Origin: Pseudomonas paraglycinae
GTDB taxonomy: Bacteria > Pseudomonadota > Gammaproteobacteria > Pseudomonadales > Pseudomonadaceae
NCBI RefSeq assembly: GCF_021601625.1
Contig: NZ_BQHR01000016.1
Span: 86,223 to 150,222 of the forward strand
Direction: 5' to 3'
DNA length: 64,000 bases
Of this stretch, positions 38,591 through 47,108 are shown piece by piece; the first letter of the stretch is position 1, and the number at the start of each line of letters is the position of its first letter. The position numbers and the translations under genes were made by a program. The notes under the pieces are model-generated. The model saw only the letters and a program-made list of their open reading frames with translations. It did not search any database and was not told where the DNA came from.

Positions 38591-40912
38591 TCAGAAGTGG
38601 AAGTTGGTGCTCAGCAATGCCGTACGGCCCGCCGCCTGGTTGGCGAAGTGAGTCGAGAAGGCCTTGTCGTAGTAGGTTTCGTTGGTCAGGTTCTGCACGT
38701 TCAGTTGCAGGTCGACGTTCTTGCTCAGCTTGTACGCCGCCATCGCGTCGTAGCGAACGTAGGAATCGACCATGGTGGTGTTGGCCACGCTGCCGAACAC
38801 GTCATCCACGTAGAACGCACCGCCACCGATAGTCAGCTTCGGCGTGACCTGGTAAGTGGTCCACAGGCTGGCGCTGTTTTTCGGCGTGTTAGGCAGCTCG
38901 TTGCCGTTGTTGGCCTTGTTGGCCGGCAGGTCGCCACCGTCAACCTGTTCGCTGTCCATGTAGGCGTAACCGGCGAACACTTGCCACTTGTCGGTGATCT
39001 TGCCGCTGGCGGACAACTCGATACCTTGTACACGCGTCTTGCCGGCGTTTTCGTACGAAGTGGTATCAACCTGGACACGCGCGTTTTCTTTCTCGGTGCG
39101 GAAGATGTCGGCGGTCAGCGACAGGCGATCGTTCAGCAGATCCCACTTGGTACCGATTTCGTAGTTCTTGGTGGTTTCCGGCTCCATGTCGCTCTTGAGC
39201 AGGTTGCCGTTGCGATCCGGCGTGCCGCCCAGCGGGTTGCCTTCCTGACCTTCACCCAGGGTGTTGCCCGGCGGAGTGGCCGAGGTGGCGTAGGACGCGT
39301 AGATGCTGCCGTTCTCTGCCGGCTTGTAGACGATGCCGAGCTGACCGGTGACGAACTCGCTGGTGTCAGAACCTTTGGAGGTGGTGTTGCCGGCGGCGGT
39401 GTAGGTCTTGTAGCCGGTTTCGAAGTGGTCGTAACGCAGGCCCATGTTCACCAGCCATTGCTCGGACAGCTCCAGGGTGTCGAACGCATACAGCGCGTAG
39501 GTATCGGACTGGGTGTCGGTGCCGGCGTAGTTGCGCGAGATTGCGCCGTTCCACGGATCGTTCGGGTTCGGGTTCGACAGCGAGGTGCAATTGTAGCCGC
39601 TGGCAGCACCGATCAGGCCCGGGTTGCAGTTGGTGGTCACGGCCGAGGTGCGCGGCGTGGTGTCGGTGTTGACGTTGTACGAGGATTTGCTGCTTTCCTC
39701 ACGGGTGTATTCGACACCGGTGGAGAAGCTGTTCTTGAAGCCGGCGAGGTAGAAGTTGCCGAACAGGTCGGTCTGGTTGGTGGTGGTCTCGGTGTTGCTC
39801 ACGCGAGTGTTCGCGCGACGCCAGACGCTGCCGTTGTTCACGTTGCCTTTGCTGTCGTCGGGCTGGGTCAGGATGTAATCCTGCATGCTGGTGCCGTGAC
39901 GCAGGGTGTTCTTGATCGTCAGCGAGTCGCTCAGGTCATGCTCGATGGCGAAGGTCGCGGTGTCGGTGCGGCCCTTGCGGAAGTCGCGGTCCAGACCGTA
40001 GAAATTGCTGTGATCGCCGCCGGCGTACGGCTTGTCCGGGTTGGACTTGGTGCGCGCCGCCGAGCCACCGGCCGGAATCGTGTAAGGGATGCCCGAATCC
40101 GGCGTGTCGTTGCTTTCGAGATGGTAGTAGTCGAGGTTGACGCGGGTGTCGGTGCCCAGGCCGAAGGCCAGGGACGGCGCGATGCCCCAGCGGTCGTAGT
40201 CGACCTTGTCGCGACCGGCGACGTTGCTCTCGTGGCTCATCAGGTTCAGACGGCCGGCAGCGGTGTCGCTGAACTGGTAGTTGCCATCCATCGTGTAGCG
40301 TTGGGTCTGGTCGGAGCCCCAGGTGAAGCCACCGTCGAACGAGTTGCCCAGGTGCGCTTTCTTGCTCACCAGGTTGATGCTGCCGCCAGCTGCGCCGCGA
40401 CCGCCGATGGCGGAGTTCGGGCCCTTGCTGACTTCGATGTTTTCCACGGCGAAGATTTCGCGGCTCTGGGAACCGGTGTCGCGCACGCCGTCTAGGTAGG
40501 TGTCGCCTTGGGCGTCGAAACCACGGATGAACGGACGGTCGCCCTGCGGGTTGCCGCCTTCACCGGCACCGAAGGTGATGCCCGGCACGGTGCGCAGCGC
40601 GTCCTGCATGTTCAGGGCGCCGGTGTCCTTCAGGACTTGTTGCGGGATAACGGTGACCGAGCGCGGGGTATCAACCAGTGGCGCGGTGTACTTGGGCGAG
40701 GAGGCTTTCTCGACCTGGTAGGACGTCGAGTCCTGGGCTTCGCCGGTGATGGCGGTGGCGTCCAGGGCGATGGCATTGCCGGTGGCTTTGCTGTCGGTTT
40801 TTTCGGCGGCGAACACCATGTGGCCTGCGGAGCCGGCGGTGATTGCCACGCCGATGGCGGAAGCGAGCAGACGTGGTGAACTGACCGGTACTTGTGCTGG
40901 TTGACGTGCCAT
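38591..40912 (-). CDS. piuA: TonB-dependent catecholate siderophore receptor (PiuA/Fiu-like)
   Basis: This 773-residue outer-membrane receptor has a signal peptide (about 1-36), a plug domain (VDTPRSVTVIPQQVL, PFIRGFDAQGDTYLDGVRD, FAVENIEVSKGP), and a 22-strand barrel ending in the aromatic TALLSTNFHF. Receptors of this type take up catechol siderophores and related antibiotics such as cefiderocol. The start at 40912 (MARQPAQV) is preferred over one 21 codons upstream because GGAGGGG lies 7 bases before it. It is divergent from piuC. The 207-base region between them has candidate Fur sites. Confidence 0.93.
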   Translation of the reverse strand: MARQPAQVPVSSPRLLASAIGVAITAGSAGHMVFAAEKTDSKATGNAIALDATAITGEAQDSTSYQVEKASSPKYTAPLVDTPRSVTVIPQQVLKDTGALNMQDALRTVPGITFGAGEGGNPQGDRPFIRGFDAQGDTYLDGVRDTGSQSREIFAVENIEVSKGPNSAIGGRGAAGGSINLVSKKAHLGNSFDGGFTWGSDQTQRYTMDGNYQFSDTAAGRLNLMSHESNVAGRDKVDYDRWGIAPSLAFGLGTDTRVNLDYYHLESNDTPDSGIPYTIPAGGSAARTKSNPDKPYAGGDHSNFYGLDRDFRKGRTDTATFAIEHDLSDSLTIKNTLRHGTSMQDYILTQPDDSKGNVNNGSVWRRANTRVSNTETTTNQTDLFGNFYLAGFKNSFSTGVEYTREESSKSSYNVNTDTTPRTSAVTTNCNPGLIGAASGYNCTSLSNPNPNDPWNGAISRNYAGTDTQSDTYALYAFDTLELSEQWLVNMGLRYDHFETGYKTYTAAGNTTSKGSDTSEFVTGQLGIVYKPAENGSIYASYATSATPPGNTLGEGQEGNPLGGTPDRNGNLLKSDMEPETTKNYEIGTKWDLLNDRLSLTADIFRTEKENARVQVDTTSYENAGKTRVQGIELSASGKITDKWQVFAGYAYMDSEQVDGGDLPANKANNGNELPNTPKNSASLWTTYQVTPKLTIGGGAFYVDDVFGSVANTTMVDSYVRYDAMAAYKLSKNVDLQLNVQNLTNETYYDKAFSTHFANQAAGRTALLSTNFHF

Positions 40913-40961
40913 TTTTATTCCCCTCCCCAAGGATTTGAGGCGGCGGAATATAGGGTAAACA

Positions 40962-40983
40962 GGTATTCGTATCAATTGCGAAA
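40962..40983 (-). promoter_or_regulatory. Candidate Fur box on the piuA side
   Basis: The reverse strand reads GCAATTGATACGAATACC, which partly matches the GATAAT-repeat Fur pattern. Support is the match and the iron-uptake context only. Confidence 0.35.
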
Positions 40984-41069
40984 CATTACTATTCGCGACA
41001 AATTTACATTCTTTACAATTTAACCTTACGGTTTTTACCAGTTCATTCGTCTAGCGGGTTTTACACAGT

Positions 41070-41090
41070 CAATAAGAATCAATACCATTG
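41070..41090 (+). promoter_or_regulatory. Candidate Fur box upstream of piuC
   Basis: AATAAGAATCAATACCATT resembles Pseudomonas Fur boxes of the AATAAGAATCATT type. It lies about 30 bases before the piuC start, where bound Fur would block expression. Confidence 0.5.
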
Positions 41091-41119
41091 CCGCCTCTTT
41101 GCCATCAGGTGACATTGCC

Positions 41120-41800
41120 ATGCTGCTGCACATCCCCGGGCTGTTCGCGAAAGACGAAGTGCAGCGTATTCGCGAGGCGCTGGAACAGGCCGACTGGGCC
41201 GATGGCAAGATCACCGCCGGCTATCAATCGGCCAAGGCCAAGCACAATCTGCAACTGCCGGAAGGCCATCCGCTGGCCAAGGAAATCGGCGCCGCGATGC
41301 TTGAACGCCTGTGGAAAAACCCGCTGTTCATGTCGGCCGCGCTGCCGCACAAAGTATTCCCGCCGTTACTCAACTGCTACACGGCGGGCGGCAGTTTCGA
41401 TTTCCATATCGACAACGCGGTACGCCAACCCAAGGGCAGCATCGAGCGGGTACGCACTGATCTGTCGGCCACGCTGTTCTTCAGCGAGCCAGAGGATTAC
41501 GACGGCGGCGAGCTGGAGATCCAGGACACCTTCGGCACCCAGCGAGTGAAGCTTCCCGCCGGCGACATGGTCTTGTATCCCGGCACCAGCCTGCACAAGG
41601 TCAACGCAGTCACTCGCGGCGCGCGTTATGCCTCGTTCTTCTGGACCCAAAGTCTGGTGCGCGAAGACAGCCAGCGAGCCTTGCTGTTCGAGATGGACGG
41701 GGCGATCCAGCAACTGACCCAGGACATGCCCGATCACCCTTCGCTGATCCGCCTCACCGGCACTTACCACAACCTGCTGCGTCGCTGGGTCGAGGTGTAA
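41120..41800 (+). CDS. piuC: Fe(II)/2-oxoglutarate-dependent dioxygenase PiuC
   Basis: This 226-residue PKHD-type hydroxylase has the iron ligands in FDFHIDNA (His96, Asp98) and in [12 protein letters not shown] (His159), with Arg169 in RGARYASFF binding 2-oxoglutarate. The start at 41120 (MLLHIPGLF) matches the family; an ATG seven codons upstream lacks support. It is iron-regulated beside piuA in other pseudomonads. The substrate is not established; a siderophore or peptide is possible. The stop abuts the GTG of the next gene. Confidence 0.93.
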   Translation: MLLHIPGLFAKDEVQRIREALEQADWADGKITAGYQSAKAKHNLQLPEGHPLAKEIGAAMLERLWKNPLFMSAALPHKVFPPLLNCYTAGGSFDFHIDNAVRQPKGSIERVRTDLSATLFFSEPEDYDGGELEIQDTFGTQRVKLPAGDMVLYPGTSLHKVNAVTRGARYASFFWTQSLVREDSQRALLFEMDGAIQQLTQDMPDHPSLIRLTGTYHNLLRRWVEV

Positions 41801-42559
41801 GTGGCGGATTTTCGGTTACGTCGCGAAGAAGTCCTCGACGGCGAACGCCTCACCGCCATGCTCGAAGAGAGTCCTGCCCGCGCAGCGCAGGCAATTCTGC
41901 TGGCGGCGGGTGAGGGCGTGCTGGAAGCGCAGGCGCTGCTCGGGCAGATCCTGCTCGATGGCCACGGGATCGCTCAGGATCAGCCGCTGGCCTTGCGCTG
42001 GTTTGAGATTGCCGCCGGGCAAGGTCATCTGATGGCGCGCAACATGCTCGGCCGCTGTCATGAACACGGTTGGGGTTGCGTGGCGGACGCAGCGGTTGCC
42101 GCCCAGCAATATCGCGTTGCAGCGGATGCCGGGTTGGATTGGGCGATGTATAACCTCGCCAATCTTCTGGCGACCGGGCGCGGTGTAGCGGTCGATCATC
42201 TTCAGGCCATCGCGCTGTATCAAAGCGCGGCCGAGGTCGGGCATGCCAAGTCGATGAACCTGCTCGGGCGTTATCTGGAGGAAGGGCAGGTGTGTGCGGC
42301 GGATCCCGCAGCGGCTCGTGACTGGTATCGACGTTCGGCCGAGGGCGGGGACTTTCGCGGGCAATTCAGCTATGCAGCGGTGTTGGCAGATGAGGGGCGG
42401 ATCGATGACGCGCTCACCTGGCTGGAGAAAGCGCTGGCCGGCGGCAACCTGAATTTCCTGCGCGTGGCCAGCCAGACGCTGGCGAGCGCAACCGATCCGC
42501 GAATCCAGGCGCTTGCGCAGGCCTACGCTCACCGTTGCACCGAGTTACAGAGTGCCTGA
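41801..42559 (+). CDS. Sel1/TPR-like repeat protein
   Basis: This 252-residue protein has an N-terminal helical region and about five Sel1-like repeats of roughly 36 residues with the pattern A..LG..L.G.G, for example AQALLGQILLDGHGIAQD, AMYNLANLLATGRGVAVD and SMNLLGRYLEEGQVCAAD. There is no signal peptide. The start is a GTG at 41801, immediately after the piuC stop, and the GAGG of the piuC tail serves as ribosome site. Translation is therefore coupled to piuC. The same pair occurs in PAO1 (PA4515-PA4516, from memory). A scaffold role is typical of Sel1 repeats, but the partner is unknown. Confidence 0.85.
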   Translation: MADFRLRREEVLDGERLTAMLEESPARAAQAILLAAGEGVLEAQALLGQILLDGHGIAQDQPLALRWFEIAAGQGHLMARNMLGRCHEHGWGCVADAAVAAQQYRVAADAGLDWAMYNLANLLATGRGVAVDHLQAIALYQSAAEVGHAKSMNLLGRYLEEGQVCAADPAAARDWYRRSAEGGDFRGQFSYAAVLADEGRIDDALTWLEKALAGGNLNFLRVASQTLASATDPRIQALAQAYAHRCTELQSA

Positions 42560-42570
42560 ATCGCAGCCGT

Positions 42571-42601
42571 AAAAAAGCCCATGACACGTCATGGGCTTTT
42601 T
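42571..42601. terminator. Bidirectional terminator between the Sel1 gene and speC
   Basis: AAAAGCCCATGAC/GTCATGGGCTTTT is a 13-bp perfect stem flanked by A and T runs, so it works on both strands. Confidence 0.9.
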
Positions 42602-42619
42602 GCATTACGCCAGCATCGC

Positions 42620-43783
42620 TTACACGTAGAACGATTTCAGCGGCGGGAAGCCGTTGAACTCTACCGCGCTGTAACTGGTGGTGTACGCACCGGTCGACAG
42701 CCAGTACAGGCGATCACCGATCGCCAGGTTCAGCGGCAGGCCGTACTTGTAGTTTTCGTACATGATGTCGGCGCTGTCGCAGGTCGGGCCGGCGATCACG
42801 ACTTCTTCCATCTCGCCTTTCTTCTCGGTCCAGATCGGGAACTTGATCGCTTCGTCCATGGTTTCGATCAGGCCGGAGAACTTGCCCACATCGGTATAAA
42901 CCCAACGCTCGACGGCGGTACGGGATTTACGCGCAACCAGCACCACTTCACTGACCAGGATGCCGGCGTTGGCGATCAGCGAACGGCCTGGCTCCAGGAT
43001 GATTTCCGGCAGGTCATCACCGAAGTCTTCCTTCAGGAAGCGGATGATTTCTTCGGCGTAGGTTTCCAGGCTGTTGGTGCGGGTGATGTAGTTGGCCGGG
43101 AAGCCACCGCCCATGTTGATCAGCTTCAGGTGGATGCCGTCTTCTTCTTTCAGGCGTTCGAAGATCACTTTGACTTTGGCGATCGCTGCGTCCCAGACGC
43201 TGATGTCACGCTGTTGCGAACCGACGTGGAACGAGATGCCGTACGGCACCAGGCCCAGATCGCGGGCGAGGATCAGCAGGTCCATGGCCATGTCGGTCTG
43301 GCAGCCGAACTTGCGCGACAGTGGCCAGTCGGCCGTGGTCGAGCCTTCGGTCAGGATGCGCACGTAAACTTTGGCGCCCGGTGCGGCCTTGGCGATGTTG
43401 CGCAGGTCGGCTTCCGAGTCGGTGGCGAACAGACGCACGCCCTTCTCATAGAAGTAGCGAATGTCCTTGGATTTCTTGATGGTGTTGCCGTAGCTGATCT
43501 GGTCCGCGCTCACGCCCCGGCTCAGCACTTTGTCCAGCTCGTAGATCGAGGCGATGTCGAAGCTCGAACCTTTCTCTTTGAGCAGGTCGATGATCTCGAC
43601 GGCCGGGTTGGCTTTGACCGCGTAGTAGACCTTGGCGAATTCGAAACCGGCGCGCAGGTCATCGTAGGCCTGGGCGATCATCGCGGTGTCGATCACCACG
43701 AACGGGGTTTCCTGTTTGTCGGCGAACGCCTTCATTTTCTGAAAGGTTTCGCGCGCGAAATAGTCTTCGACCTGGATCGACAT
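42620..43783 (-). CDS. speC: Ornithine decarboxylase
   Basis: SpeC makes putrescine from ornithine, the first step in polyamine synthesis. The 387-residue product is the short, alanine-racemase-fold form, not the large E. coli SpeC type. It has the PLP lysine Lys57 in YYAVKANP, the phosphate-binding NMGGGFPANY, EPGRSLIANAG, the active-site cysteine in GPTCDSADIMYE, and DRLYWLSTGAYT. GGAG lies 9 bases before the ATG. A promoter and an internal terminator lie within about 240 bases upstream. Confidence 0.95.
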   Translation of the reverse strand: MSIQVEDYFARETFQKMKAFADKQETPFVVIDTAMIAQAYDDLRAGFEFAKVYYAVKANPAVEIIDLLKEKGSSFDIASIYELDKVLSRGVSADQISYGNTIKKSKDIRYFYEKGVRLFATDSEADLRNIAKAAPGAKVYVRILTEGSTTADWPLSRKFGCQTDMAMDLLILARDLGLVPYGISFHVGSQQRDISVWDAAIAKVKVIFERLKEEDGIHLKLINMGGGFPANYITRTNSLETYAEEIIRFLKEDFGDDLPEIILEPGRSLIANAGILVSEVVLVARKSRTAVERWVYTDVGKFSGLIETMDEAIKFPIWTEKKGEMEEVVIAGPTCDSADIMYENYKYGLPLNLAIGDRLYWLSTGAYTTSYSAVEFNGFPPLKSFYV

Positions 43784-43888
43784 ACTTGGGAGCTCCTATG
43801 GGCAAACTCGTGAAATCAATGGGTGCAAATGAACGCCCTCCGTATCCCCACTTTGGTTCGCCTACTTCCCAAGGCATGTCGCCGAAAG

Positions 43889-43931
43889 CAAAAAGGCCAT
43901 GGGAAATGTAGTCTTTCTTTCCCTTGGCCTT
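43889..43931 (-). terminator. Intrinsic terminator inside the speC leader
   Basis: On the reverse strand AAGGCCA/TGGCCTT and GGGAAA/TTTCCC form a 13-pair stem with one T-T mismatch and an 11-base loop, followed by TTTTT. It lies about 105 bases before the speC ATG and about 55 bases after the predicted start point. Confidence 0.7.
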
Positions 43932-43992
43932 GCTGTCTCGTCGTCAGTACTTGAGCCGGATGGATCGTTTCCAGCATGGACGTTCGGCGCGA

Positions 43993-44021
43993 ACTTTAGG
44001 GCGTGAGGGGCCTGAGATCAA
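43993..44021 (-). promoter_or_regulatory. speC promoter
   Basis: On the reverse strand TTGATC (44021-44016), a 17-base spacer and TAAAGT (43998-43993) form a good sigma-70 promoter. The start would be near 43985, giving speC a leader of about 200 bases. Confidence 0.6.
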
Positions 44022-44340
44022 CTAAAAATGTCGCGTTTTTGCACGCTTCTGACGTGCGTCGCGGATATCACTCTTTGTAGCCGACCGAGATGACGGTCAG
44101 ATGTTCCGCAATAATTTTCAGGTGTTAAAAATACCTGCACGTTCGACGCTGATGTGTGCCAAGTCTTAGATAAGTGCGTTCACTTCAACATCGGCGACGT
44201 TGGCGGCGAGAAGGGGAAATGAGGGGGAAGTTGCTGGTTAATGCTGACATTCGCGGACAGGGTCAGCTTTCTCACGTGTTGATATTTCTTGTCGGCACTT
44301 CGCTTGCAAAAAAATCACGACTTTCAGGTTCCGGTGGTCG
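44022..44340. other. Intergenic region without a recognised gene
   Basis: I see no supported gene in this stretch between the speC promoter and the terminator of the ABC transporter operon. An open frame on the forward strand runs on into the antisense of the ATPase gene and has no ribosome site. Confidence 0.6.
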
Positions 44341-44343
44341 AAA

Positions 44344-44368
44344 AAAAGGGCTGTCGAACAGCCCTTTT
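44344..44368. terminator. Terminator of the osmoprotectant transporter operon
   Basis: AAAAGGGCTGT/ACAGCCCTTTT is an 11-bp stem with loop CGA. On the reverse strand it is followed by a T run (A7 on the forward strand). Confidence 0.88.
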
Positions 44369-44376
44369 GCGTTTGA

Positions 44377-45531
44377 TCAGGCCACCGCTTCGGCCGGTGA
44401 CACGATATTGGTCTTCATTCCGCGCGATCTACCCGAACTCAGGTATGCCGCAATCGACTCCTGGGTGACTTCGCCGAGGAACACACGCTCGGCATCCATT
44501 ACCGGCAGCCATGAGCGATTGAACTCGTACATGCGCGACAGCAGGATGCGCAAATGCTCGTCGTATGCCGCCGTGGCGTTGAATTCGCGCAGGAACTGCG
44601 CACAGGTGCCGGTCTGACGATGCAGGTCTCGACGGCGCACATAACCCAGTGCCTTGTTCTCAGCGTCAGTGACGACGACATAGCGACGGTCATGTTCGTC
44701 CATCAACTCCAGCGCATCGGCCACCGGGGTTTCCGGGCTGACTGACGGCGCGTTGTCTGCTGCGTCTTCGGCTTTCACCAGCAGCAGGCGTTTGAGGGTG
44801 CTGTCCTGGCCAACGAAGTTGCTGACAAAGTCGTCCGCCGGATGGGCGAGCAGGGTGTCCGGATGGTCAATCTGCAACAGTTTGCCGGCGCGGAAGATTG
44901 CGATCTTGTCACCGAGCTTGATCGCTTCGTCGATGTCGTGGCTGACCATGATCACGGTCTTGTTCAGCGCCCGCTGCATCTCGAAGAATTCGTTCTGGAT
45001 CATCTCGCGGTTGATCGGGTCGACCGCACCGAACGGTTCGTCCATCAGCAACAGCGGTGCATCCGCCGCCAGTGCGCGGATCACGCCGATCCGTTGCTGC
45101 TGGCCGCCGGACAGTTCACGCGGGTAACGATGCAGATACTGCTTGGGCTCAAGCTTGATCATGCTCATCAGTTCGCGGGCGCGGTCGTGGCATTTCTGTT
45201 TGTCCCAGCCGAGCAGTTTCGGCACCACCACGATGTTCTCTTCGATGGTCATGTTCGGGAACAGACCGATCTGCTGGATCACGTAGCCGATGTTGCGGCG
45301 CAGGGTTACTTCGTCGAGGTCGGTGGTGTCTTCGCCGTTGATCAGGATCTTGCCCGAGGTCGGCTTGATCAGGCGGTTGATCATTTTCAGCGTGGTGCTT
45401 TTGCCGCAACCCGATGGCCCGAGGAACACACAGATTTCGCCTTCATTGACGGTCAGGCTTACCGAGTCCACGGCTTTCACATCTTTGCCGTTGCTTTGGA
45501 AGGTCTTGCTGAGGTTTTGAAGTTCGATCAT
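44377..45531 (-). CDS. Osmoprotectant (betaine/choline-type) ABC transporter ATPase
   Basis: This 384-residue ATPase powers uptake of a quaternary-amine osmoprotectant. Walker A is GPSGCGKST at 38-46, the signature is LSGGQQQR, and Walker B is LLLMDEPFGAVDP. The last 130 residues are a pair of CBS domains (SPETPVADALELMDEHDRR, RDLHRQTG, SWLPVMDAERVFLG), which in OpuA-type systems sense ionic strength. The start at 45531 gives MIELQNLSKTF and overlaps the upstream permease stop (ATGA). A reading from 45570 adds 13 residues inside the permease. It is like OpuCA or YehX; substrate is inferred from family only. Confidence 0.9.
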   Translation of the reverse strand: MIELQNLSKTFQSNGKDVKAVDSVSLTVNEGEICVFLGPSGCGKSTTLKMINRLIKPTSGKILINGEDTTDLDEVTLRRNIGYVIQQIGLFPNMTIEENIVVVPKLLGWDKQKCHDRARELMSMIKLEPKQYLHRYPRELSGGQQQRIGVIRALAADAPLLLMDEPFGAVDPINREMIQNEFFEMQRALNKTVIMVSHDIDEAIKLGDKIAIFRAGKLLQIDHPDTLLAHPADDFVSNFVGQDSTLKRLLLVKAEDAADNAPSVSPETPVADALELMDEHDRRYVVVTDAENKALGYVRRRDLHRQTGTCAQFLREFNATAAYDEHLRILLSRMYEFNRSWLPVMDAERVFLGEVTQESIAAYLSSGRSRGMKTNIVSPAEAVA

Positions 45532-46181
45532 TTGAGGAGTCCTTTTGGAGTCAGCGAACGTTGCAGCCACTGCAAAATGAGGTCGGCGAAGATCGCCAGA
45601 AGACTGACCAGCAGCGCGCCGACAATGAGCATCGACATGTCGCTGCGGCTGATAGAGGCGAGGATCAGCACGCCGAGACCGCCGGCGCCGATGGTCGCGG
45701 CGATGGTCATCACGCCGATGTTCATCACCACGGCGGTGCGCACACCGGCGAGGATCACCGGCACTGCGATTGGCAACTCGACCATGCGCAGGCGCTGGCC
45801 GAAGGTCATGCCGATGCCGCGTGCGGCTTCGCGGATGCCCGGCTCGACACCGGTCAGGGCGAGGTAGGTGTTGCGCATGATCGGCAGCAGTGAATAAAGG
45901 AACACGGCGGTGATCGCCGGCATCGGGCCGAGGCCCTGGCCGAATTTCGAGTAGAACGGCAGCAGCAGGCCGAACAGGGCAATCGACGGCACGGTCAGCA
46001 ACACCGTGGCGCTGGCCTGCAAGGGACCGGCGAGGCTCGGGAAGCGTGTCATCAGGATGCCCAGCGGCACGCCGATGAGGATTGCCAGGCTGACGGCGAT
46101 GCCGACCAGGGTGATGTGCTGCCAGGTCAGGTGCATCACCTGCTGCCAGTCGAGGTGGGAAAAGGCGTTCAGAAATTCCAT
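45528..46181 (-). CDS. Osmoprotectant ABC transporter permease (second)
   Basis: This 217-residue inner-membrane permease has about five to six helices and the ATPase-contact motif GIREAARGIGMTFGQRLRMVELP. It pairs with the permease at 47109-47825 to form the channel. It lies 13 bases after the binding-protein gene, and its stop overlaps the ATPase start. Confidence 0.9.
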   Translation of the reverse strand: MEFLNAFSHLDWQQVMHLTWQHITLVGIAVSLAILIGVPLGILMTRFPSLAGPLQASATVLLTVPSIALFGLLLPFYSKFGQGLGPMPAITAVFLYSLLPIMRNTYLALTGVEPGIREAARGIGMTFGQRLRMVELPIAVPVILAGVRTAVVMNIGVMTIAATIGAGGLGVLILASISRSDMSMLIVGALLVSLLAIFADLILQWLQRSLTPKGLLK

Positions 46182-46194
46182 GACTTTTCCTCCT

Positions 46195-47088
46195 TTAATT
46201 CAGTGGGTGCTGGCGCAGGAAGTCGGCAGCGACTTTCGACGGGCTCTCGTGATCGACGTCGACCCGCGCGTTGAGCTGGCGCATAGTTTCGTCGTCGAAC
46301 AGCTCGGCCAGCGGCTTGAGTTGCTCGGCCAGTTGCGGGTGGGCGTCGAGGTAGGCCTGACGCACGACTGGCGCGGCGGTGTAGTCCGGGAAGTAATGCT
46401 TGTCGTCTTCCAGCAGCTTCAGTCCGAACGCGTTGAGGCGACCGTCGGTGGTGTAGACCAGACCGGCAAACACCTGACCGTTGCGCAGCGCGGTGTAGAC
46501 CAGGCCCGCGTCCATCTGCCGGATGTTCTTGCGGGTCAGGTTCATGTCGTAGAGCTTGACCATGCCATCCAGGCCGTCGGAGCGGTTGGCGAACTCGGTG
46601 TCCAGCGCCACCAGGTGATTGGTCTTGGCTTCAGCCTTCAGCACGTCATTCAACTGGCTGATGGTGTGGATTTGCGGGTATTGCTCGGCCACTTTTTTCG
46701 GCAGGGCGAGGGCGTAGGTGTTGCTGAATTTCGACGGCGTGAGCCAGACCAGGCCTTTCTTTGCATCGAGTTCTTTCACCCGGGCGTAGGACTGTGCGCT
46801 GTCGAGTTTTTCGGTGACATGGTTGTAGGCCACCAGCGACACACCGGTGTATTCCCAGAGCATGTCCAGTTGCCCGGTTTCGTGGGCGCTGCGGGCCAGG
46901 TTACTGCCCAGGCCACCGGTGATCTGCGCGTCGTAGCCTTTGCTGCGCAGGTATTGCGCGGTGATTTCCGCGAGCAGGGTCTGCTCGGTGAACAGCCGGG
47001 CGCCAAGGCGAATCACCGGTTTGTCGGCGGCTTGGGCGATGCCTGCGAAGAGCAGCACGCAGCCCAGAATCAAACTAAGTCTTTTCAT
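46195..47088 (-). CDS. Osmoprotectant ABC transporter substrate-binding protein
   Basis: This 297-residue periplasmic protein of the OpuAC/YehZ type has a signal peptide (MKRLSLILGCVLLFAGIAQA), then PVIRLGARLFTEQTLLAEI, GGLGSNLARSAHETGQLDMLWEYTGVSL and YALALPKKVAEQYP. These segments are typical of glycine betaine, choline or carnitine binding proteins. The start at 47088 is chosen for the signal peptide; a longer open frame to 47373 runs antisense-free into the upstream permease and is not real. It is encoded between the two permeases. Confidence 0.9.
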   Translation of the reverse strand: MKRLSLILGCVLLFAGIAQAADKPVIRLGARLFTEQTLLAEITAQYLRSKGYDAQITGGLGSNLARSAHETGQLDMLWEYTGVSLVAYNHVTEKLDSAQSYARVKELDAKKGLVWLTPSKFSNTYALALPKKVAEQYPQIHTISQLNDVLKAEAKTNHLVALDTEFANRSDGLDGMVKLYDMNLTRKNIRQMDAGLVYTALRNGQVFAGLVYTTDGRLNAFGLKLLEDDKHYFPDYTAAPVVRQAYLDAHPQLAEQLKPLAELFDDETMRQLNARVDVDHESPSKVAADFLRQHPLN

Positions 47089-47108
47089 AAATATTCCTTC
47101 GCAAAGCC

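Noticed and set aside
43659-43877. 72-codon frame on the reverse strand overlapping the speC start
   Set aside because: It has no ribosome site and runs out of frame through the speC coding start; the leader RNA features explain the region better.
44174-44617. 147-codon forward frame upstream of the transporter terminator
   Set aside because: It crosses a strong terminator and continues antisense to the ATPase gene.
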